DNA from: Euryarchaeota archaeon RBG_13_57_23
GTDB taxonomy: Archaea; Thermoplasmatota; Thermoplasmata; UBA10834
Assembly (NCBI GenBank): GCA_001800675.1
Contig: MGVW01000005.1
Span: 1-64,000, forward strand
Reading direction: 5' to 3'
DNA length: 64,000 nt
Part shown: piece by piece, positions 59,729-64,000 of the stretch
Numbering within the stretch: position 1 is the stretch's first letter
How the letters are laid out: each line of letters starts with the position of its first letter
The notes under the pieces: generated by a model
Databases searched by the model: none
Told to the model about the DNA's origin: nothing
What the model saw: only the letters and a program-made list of their open reading frames with translations
Made by a program: the position numbers and the translations under genes

Positions 59729-60604
59729 ATGGTCACCGAGCAGGAGGATGTATCGAACGCAGTAGTCGAGCTGCTCCGGAAGACCGTCGTCAGGCTCCCG
59801 CAGGATGTCGAGGACGCCATTAGAAATGCATATGCCAGCGAGACTGACGAGGTCCCGAAGATGCAGCTGAAGGCAATCGTGGACAACATAGACATGGCGA
59901 TCAAGGGCAATACGCCCATGTGTCAGGATACTGGCGTGGCGATCTTCTACGTCGATCTGCCCAAGGGCTGTAAGGTGGATGTCGGGGAGGGCATCGTCGA
60001 AGGTGTGCGCAGGGCCACGAAGGAGGTCCCACTAAGGCCGAACGCGGTCCACCCGATCACGAGGAAGAACCCGGGCGACAATGTCGGCGAGAGGATGCCG
60101 TACATCAGCCGGCGCATTCATGACCAGGACTACATCGAGATAACTGTCATGACGAAGGGCGCGGGCTCCGAGAACATGAGCCAGCTCGCGATGCTCACGC
60201 CCAGCCAGGGCCTGAAGGGGATTAAGGAGTTCGTGCTCAACGGTGTGCTCAGAGCGGGCAGCAACCCGTGCCCGCCCACGATCTTGGGCGTCGGCATCGG
60301 TGGTTCGAGCGACATCGCGATGAAGCTTGCGAAGGAGGCGCTCCTCCGGCCGATCAACGTGAGGCACAAGGACCCCGAGATGGCCAAGCTGGAAACCGAG
60401 CTCCTGGAGGCGATCAACATGTTGGGGATCGGACCCATGGGCCTTGGAGGCAAGACGACATGCCTCGGCCTCAACATCGAGTACGCATACTGCCACACTG
60501 CAAGTCTTCCTGTTGGATTGAATGTACAGTGCTGGGCGGGAAGGCGCGGGACCGTCAGGATATACCCAGACGGCAAGGCGACCTATCCGACGCACGAGAG
60601 GTGA
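59729..60604 (+). CDS. Fumarate hydratase class I, alpha subunit
   Basis: 291 residues. Cluster cysteines in MCQDTGVAI (near 60), NPCPPTILG (near 178) and KTTCLGLN (near 246). GVGIGGSSDIAMKLAKEALLR is the substrate/cluster segment. With the beta subunit it adds water to fumarate to give malate; oxygen-labile 4Fe-4S. L-tartrate dehydratase is the main alternative. Confidence 0.92.
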   Translation: MVTEQEDVSNAVVELLRKTVVRLPQDVEDAIRNAYASETDEVPKMQLKAIVDNIDMAIKGNTPMCQDTGVAIFYVDLPKGCKVDVGEGIVEGVRRATKEVPLRPNAVHPITRKNPGDNVGERMPYISRRIHDQDYIEITVMTKGAGSENMSQLAMLTPSQGLKGIKEFVLNGVLRAGSNPCPPTILGVGIGGSSDIAMKLAKEALLRPINVRHKDPEMAKLETELLEAINMLGIGPMGLGGKTTCLGLNIEYAYCHTASLPVGLNVQCWAGRRGTVRIYPDGKATYPTHER

Positions 60605-60609
60605 TGTGA

Positions 60610-61209
60610 ATGCCCAAGAGGATCAAGACACCAATCTCCGAGGCGGACGCGCGCGCGCTGAAGGCGGGCGAGACCATATACATGGACGGGATAGTCTTCA
60701 CAGGAAGGGACGAAGTGCACATCCACGCCCTCGAGTACCTGGAGAAGGGCAAGAAGATCCCTGTCGATTTCAAGGGCGCGGCCCTCTTCCACTGTGGCCC
60801 GATCATGAAGAAGGTCGAGGAGAAGTGGGTCGCGGTCGCCGCTGGACCGACGACCTCGTCAAGGATGAACTCGCTCGAGCCGGGGTTCATCGAAAAGTTC
60901 AGGCCAGGGGCCATCATCGGCAAAGGAGGCATGTCACAACCGACCGTGGACGCAATGAAGGAGTTCGGGTGCGTCTACCTCGCCTTCACAGGTGGGGCGG
61001 CGGTCCTTGCCGCGAAGGGCATCAAGAGCGTTGAGGGAGTCGAGTGGTTCGAGCTCGGGATGCCAGAAGCCATCTGGATACTCAACTGCGACAACTTCGG
61101 GCCTTTGACCGTGGCTATCGACGCGCACGGGAACAGCCTGTTTGCGGACGTGAATGTGAAGGTCAAGGAGAACGAGAAGAAGGCGCGGGCGAAACTGGGC
61201 CTGAGCTAG
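60610..61209 (+). CDS. Fumarate hydratase class I, beta subunit
   Basis: 199 residues, six bases after the alpha gene. ISEADARALKAGETIYMDGIVFTGRDEVH, then FHCGPIMKK, AAGPTTSSRMN, IIGKGGMSQPTVDAMKEFGCVYLAFTGGAAV and ESEWFELGMPEA-like VEWFELGMPEAIW are family blocks. Acts with alpha as a heterotetramer. A T-rich stretch (61246-61266) within the convergent gene may end this operon. Confidence 0.93.
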   Translation: MPKRIKTPISEADARALKAGETIYMDGIVFTGRDEVHIHALEYLEKGKKIPVDFKGAALFHCGPIMKKVEEKWVAVAAGPTTSSRMNSLEPGFIEKFRPGAIIGKGGMSQPTVDAMKEFGCVYLAFTGGAAVLAAKGIKSVEGVEWFELGMPEAIWILNCDNFGPLTVAIDAHGNSLFADVNVKVKENEKKARAKLGLS

Positions 61210-61237
61210 AACCGAAACGAGCCGCCTTCGGGCCGCT

Positions 61238-62905
61238 TCACTTCAGTTTTCTCACTTTCTTGTTTTTCGAGCCGCTTTCGCTGTCCTCCGTGACGGAGTC
61301 CCCGTCTCCGAGCTCCTCTTCACCTAGCTCCTCGTCGGCGTTCTCCTCCTCGGACTGGTCATACACTGCCGGGGTGGTCGACGGGGAGATGAAGGTTCGG
61401 ATTCTCAGCGCCAGCGCGACGACGAATATGATGAGTGCGAGGGCGAGTGCGAGTAACATCATCGAGTGCGCCATGTCAAGTCCCTCGATGAATCCTTCGA
61501 AAGTCTCGCGCAGGGGGGTCATCTGGAACTCGATTATCTCGATGGAGCCGTCCACGGCCTCAACGTCACTGATCTCCAGAGGCCTGTATCCAGTCTTCTC
61601 GAACCTGAGCGTGTAGTTGTCGGCAGGCAGCGCGGCGAACTCGAATTCACCGTTGATGTCCGTGTAGACCGAACGAGGTTGGGGAGACAGGTCGATGACA
61701 GTCACGAGGACGTTCACGATCGGGGCGTTCGTCCGAGTATCCTTGACCGTCCCTCGGAGTCTTGCGCCCGGGAGCCCAGTCATGTTGAAGTTGAGCTGGG
61801 TCTCGCCGCCGGGCAGGATCTCGACGCCCGTGACGGACTGGGTCTCATAGCCTTGGATTGTGGCCACCACAACATAGACTCCGGCTGTGAGGTTCCTGAT
61901 CTCGTAGTTGCCGTCCGAGCCGGACAGAGTGGAAATGTCCGTGCCGGCGATGGAGATGTTGGCGCCAACCTTGAGTACCTGCCCAGACCTAACCACTCCG
62001 TACAGCCGAGTTGGCTTCTCCTGCAGGTAGAGATCTACCCCCAGCGTGCGGTTACCTCTCGTGACCTCCACATCGGTCACACTGGCTGCAAGGAAACCTT
62101 CTCGTGATGCCGTGACGATGTATTTTCCCTCCGGGACGTTCGTGATGTTGTAGTTGCCGCTGGGATCGCTCTGGATCGTGACAGTGACCAAGCCGATCTG
62201 GACGGACACGTTGGTCGCATTCAGGGGAGTGCCGAGCTGCGAGTGATATGTGCATCCTGAGATCGAGCCGTTCTGGGTCACAAGAACGAAGTTGGCCAAG
62301 GAGCTGTCAGCAATGGGCACGAACACATCCAGCGTCTGAGGCACATATCCTTGCGCACTCGCCGTAACGGAATGCGTCCCTCCGGGCAGCCCGTCGAGTC
62401 TGTAAGATCCGTTGACAGGAGACACGGACGCAGAATACCCGAGAGAGATGATTGAAACCGTAGCTCCAGAGATGTACCCTGTCGGGCTGGTGACCGTCCC
62501 CAGAATTGTGCTCCCCTGGATCGTCAAGGTAACGTATGTGGTCTGGTTCTCGACTACTGTGCCATCCTGAGGCAGGCTATCCCAGTAGTTCGATTTGGCC
62601 GCCGAGAGCTTGTAAGGAAGGTCGGTCTCGTTGGGTGCAAGGTCATGGATGAGATATGTCCCATCCGCACCAGTCACTCCGACAGTAGTGCCATTCAGCC
62701 TGACCGTGGCGTCCACCACGTATCTTCCGACATTGTCCACGACGGTGACGTTGATGGCACCCAAACCGGGCGTCTGAAGCGCGGAGACGGTTCGAGGCTC
62801 CTCGCTCGAGAATGAGACGATCACACCAGCTCCCACTGCTCCAAGGATCAAGACCAACGCGATGATCGCTGTCGGCAGGGAGCTCGAAACCGAATGTCTG
62901 GCCAT
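61238..62905 (-). CDS. Surface protein with carboxypeptidase-regulatory-like repeats
   Basis: 555 residues. N-terminal membrane helix (about 10-30). Then about five CarboxypepD_reg/PEGA-like beta-sandwich repeats of roughly 80-90 residues with the recurring pattern INVTVVDNVGRYVVDATVRLNG ... YLIHDLAP; similar GNYNITNVPEGKYIVTASREGF and GNYEIRNLTAGVYVVVATIQGYET units follow. A second hydrophobic helix (about 488-508) precedes an acidic tail (EEENADEELGEEELG) and a Lys-rich end. Such repeats serve adhesion or S-layer structure. TATA on the minus strand near 62941-62948. Confidence 0.85.
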   Translation of the reverse strand: MARHSVSSSLPTAIIALVLILGAVGAGVIVSFSSEEPRTVSALQTPGLGAINVTVVDNVGRYVVDATVRLNGTTVGVTGADGTYLIHDLAPNETDLPYKLSAAKSNYWDSLPQDGTVVENQTTYVTLTIQGSTILGTVTSPTGYISGATVSIISLGYSASVSPVNGSYRLDGLPGGTHSVTASAQGYVPQTLDVFVPIADSSLANFVLVTQNGSISGCTYHSQLGTPLNATNVSVQIGLVTVTIQSDPSGNYNITNVPEGKYIVTASREGFLAASVTDVEVTRGNRTLGVDLYLQEKPTRLYGVVRSGQVLKVGANISIAGTDISTLSGSDGNYEIRNLTAGVYVVVATIQGYETQSVTGVEILPGGETQLNFNMTGLPGARLRGTVKDTRTNAPIVNVLVTVIDLSPQPRSVYTDINGEFEFAALPADNYTLRFEKTGYRPLEISDVEAVDGSIEIIEFQMTPLRETFEGFIEGLDMAHSMMLLALALALIIFVVALALRIRTFISPSTTPAVYDQSEEENADEELGEEELGDGDSVTEDSESGSKNKKVRKLK

Positions 62906-63038
62906 CGGATATCCGCAGCCTTTCCTATCGGTTCGTTTACATAAATACGTTTGCCGCTGTGAGGACTTTCTCCATCCTGTCTGAAAACGTATTAATAGGC
63001 TTGAAGGATAAGGAAATGGAATTTGACGGTCAGTTCAC

Positions 63039-64000
63039 ATGGTCACTAGAGTCGAGGATACGGGAACCACGGACGAGGTACTGTCCCTGATGCATCCGAC
63101 TGTGTCAGAGTGGTTCAGGTCGAAGTTCGGAGAGGTCACGGAGGCCCAAGGCATGGCAGTGCCCCTCATCCATGCCCGCAGGAATGTGGTCGTATCGTCT
63201 CCGACAGGGTCAGGAAAGACACTGACCGCATTCCTCGCCATAATCAATGAGCTGATACTGCTGGCAGAGAAGGGGCAGTTGGAGGATAGGATCTACGCTG
63301 TCTACGTGTCACCCCTCAAGGCTCTGGCCAACGACATCAACGAGAACCTGATCAAGCCCTTGTCGGAGATATCCGAGCTCTTCAGGGCAAAGGGCTTGAC
63401 GCCTCCTGAGGTCAAGGTGGCCGTCAGGACGGGCGACACCCTTCCGAGCGAGAGGCAGAGACAAGCGCGCTCGCCCCCTCACATATTCATCACTACTCCG
63501 GAATCCTTGTCTCTTGTACTGGCGACACCAGTATTCAGCACCAAATTCGCTGGCGTGGACTACGTGGTCGTGGACGAGGTGCATGAGATATGCGATTCTA
63601 AGCGAGGCGTGGCTCTTTCGCTCGCCCTCGAACGTCTCCAGAATCTGTGCAAGAAGGAGTTCGTCAGAATAGGGCTCTCTGCAACAGTTGCCCCGCTCGA
63701 GCAGGTCGCGGAGTACCTGGCGGGGCTCAGCGACGGCAGACCCAGGGAGATCAACGTTGTCGAGGTGTTCAAACAGCGAGATCTCGACCTCAAAGTGCTC
63801 TGCCCGACCAAGGACATGACCGCCCTCTCGTTCGAAGTGGTCAACTCGAAGATGTACGACATGCTGAAGGACATGATCAACCAGCACAAGACCACCCTGG
63901 TATTCACCAACACCAGGAGCGGGGCCGAGAGCGTCGTCTACAAGCTCAAGGAGCGCGGGCTCGAGAATATCGGTACGCATCACGGGAGCTTGAGCAGGGA
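63039..64000 (+). CDS. lhr: Lhr-type superfamily 2 helicase, N-terminal part (partial)
   Basis: 320 residues visible; the gene runs off the window. After an ATG at 63039, the RecA1 helicase domain shows PTGSGKTL (motif I), VSPLKALANDI (Ia), ITTPESL, VDEVHEI (motif II, DEVH), GLSATV (motif III) and VFTNTRSGAE (motif IV). This set, with ALANDINENL and the DEVH box, matches archaeal Lhr-like helicases, which unwind DNA/RNA hybrids and act in repair. Hel308 is less likely. TATA TATTAATAG lies about 47 bases upstream. Confidence 0.85.
   Translation, partial: MVTRVEDTGTTDEVLSLMHPTVSEWFRSKFGEVTEAQGMAVPLIHARRNVVVSSPTGSGKTLTAFLAIINELILLAEKGQLEDRIYAVYVSPLKALANDINENLIKPLSEISELFRAKGLTPPEVKVAVRTGDTLPSERQRQARSPPHIFITTPESLSLVLATPVFSTKFAGVDYVVVDEVHEICDSKRGVALSLALERLQNLCKKEFVRIGLSATVAPLEQVAEYLAGLSDGRPREINVVEVFKQRDLDLKVLCPTKDMTALSFEVVNSKMYDMLKDMINQHKTTLVFTNTRSGAESVVYKLKERGLENIGTHHGSLSR

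Noticed and set aside
1..64000. CRISPR array, insertion sequence or prophage
   Set aside because: No regularly spaced direct repeats, transposase, integrase or terminal inverted repeats were seen.

Overview
This is a 64 kb chromosomal segment of an archaeon. It carries an A-type ATP synthase operon, a PolD small subunit, Orc1/Cdc6, an archaeal MCM, a two-subunit primase component, NMD3, TiaS, Tsr3, prefoldin and ribosomal protein L18Ae. Archaeal TATA boxes sit about 26-31 bases before many start codons, which points to frequent leaderless mRNAs. Pilin-type secreted proteins, V4R/KaiC/DUF835 signalling genes, membrane winged-helix regulators and carboxypeptidase-regulatory repeat proteins together suggest a GC-rich, uncultured-type lineage of Thermoplasmatota. 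That placement is an inference from gene content. I see no rRNA, tRNA, CRISPR array or insertion sequence, and coding density is high.

Layout. 1-2.2 kb: end of a Cdc48 ATPase, an HTH regulator and a TraB-like protein. 2.3-7.1 kb: a giant pilin-type FG-GAP surface protein, divergent from an HTH-NTPase regulator with a defective P-loop. 7.1-9.3 kb: a minus-strand set V4R, KaiC, DUF835, cobO. 9.4-17.1 kb: CYTH enzyme, zinc-ribbon/CPBP protease, sugar isomerase, UPF0201, EamA transporter, DNA polymerase D small subunit and an ADP-forming acyl-CoA synthetase alpha subunit. 17.1-25.6 kb: A-ATPase operon, order H-I-K-E-C-F-A-B-D plus a 41-residue membrane protein. 25.7-30 kb: dCMP deaminase, membrane winged-helix regulator, His/Tyr-rich exported peptide, non-pyrrolysine MttB-family methyltransferase and signal peptidase. 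30-31.6 kb: Orc1/Cdc6 and a 404-base intergenic region that looks like a replication origin. 31.6-43.9 kb: HflX, TiaS, thiolase, M20 peptidase, FtsY/prefoldin/L18Ae, radical SAM protein and PriS. 44-47.1 kb: complete ECF transporter. 47.1-51.6 kb: glycolate-oxidase-like flavoprotein, HtpX, GNAT and an HPS-RraA fusion. 51.7-54.5 kb: three RecA/KaiC-like genes of decreasing catalytic integrity, then a type IV pilin-like gene. 54.6-61.2 kb: small regulator, RDD protein, Tsr3, MCM, DUF424, NMD3 and two-subunit fumarase. 61.2-64 kb: repeat-domain surface protein and the start of an Lhr-type helicase.

How it fits together. Replication genes (polB, orc1, the candidate origin, priS, mcm) lie within about 44 kb. 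Energy and carbon genes include the ATPase, ADP-forming acyl-CoA synthetase, fumarase, thiolase and HPS. Two separate clusters combine KaiC-like ATPases with pseudo-ATPase partners; one sits beside a pilin gene and one contains a V4R ligand-binding domain. These are the best candidates for an undescribed signalling or surface-appendage control system.

The strongest sequence-level signals are the ORB-like boxes at the candidate origin, the apparent ACG start of mcm, the ECF transporter whose two ATP sites look asymmetric, and the KaiC-like triplet beside the pilin.
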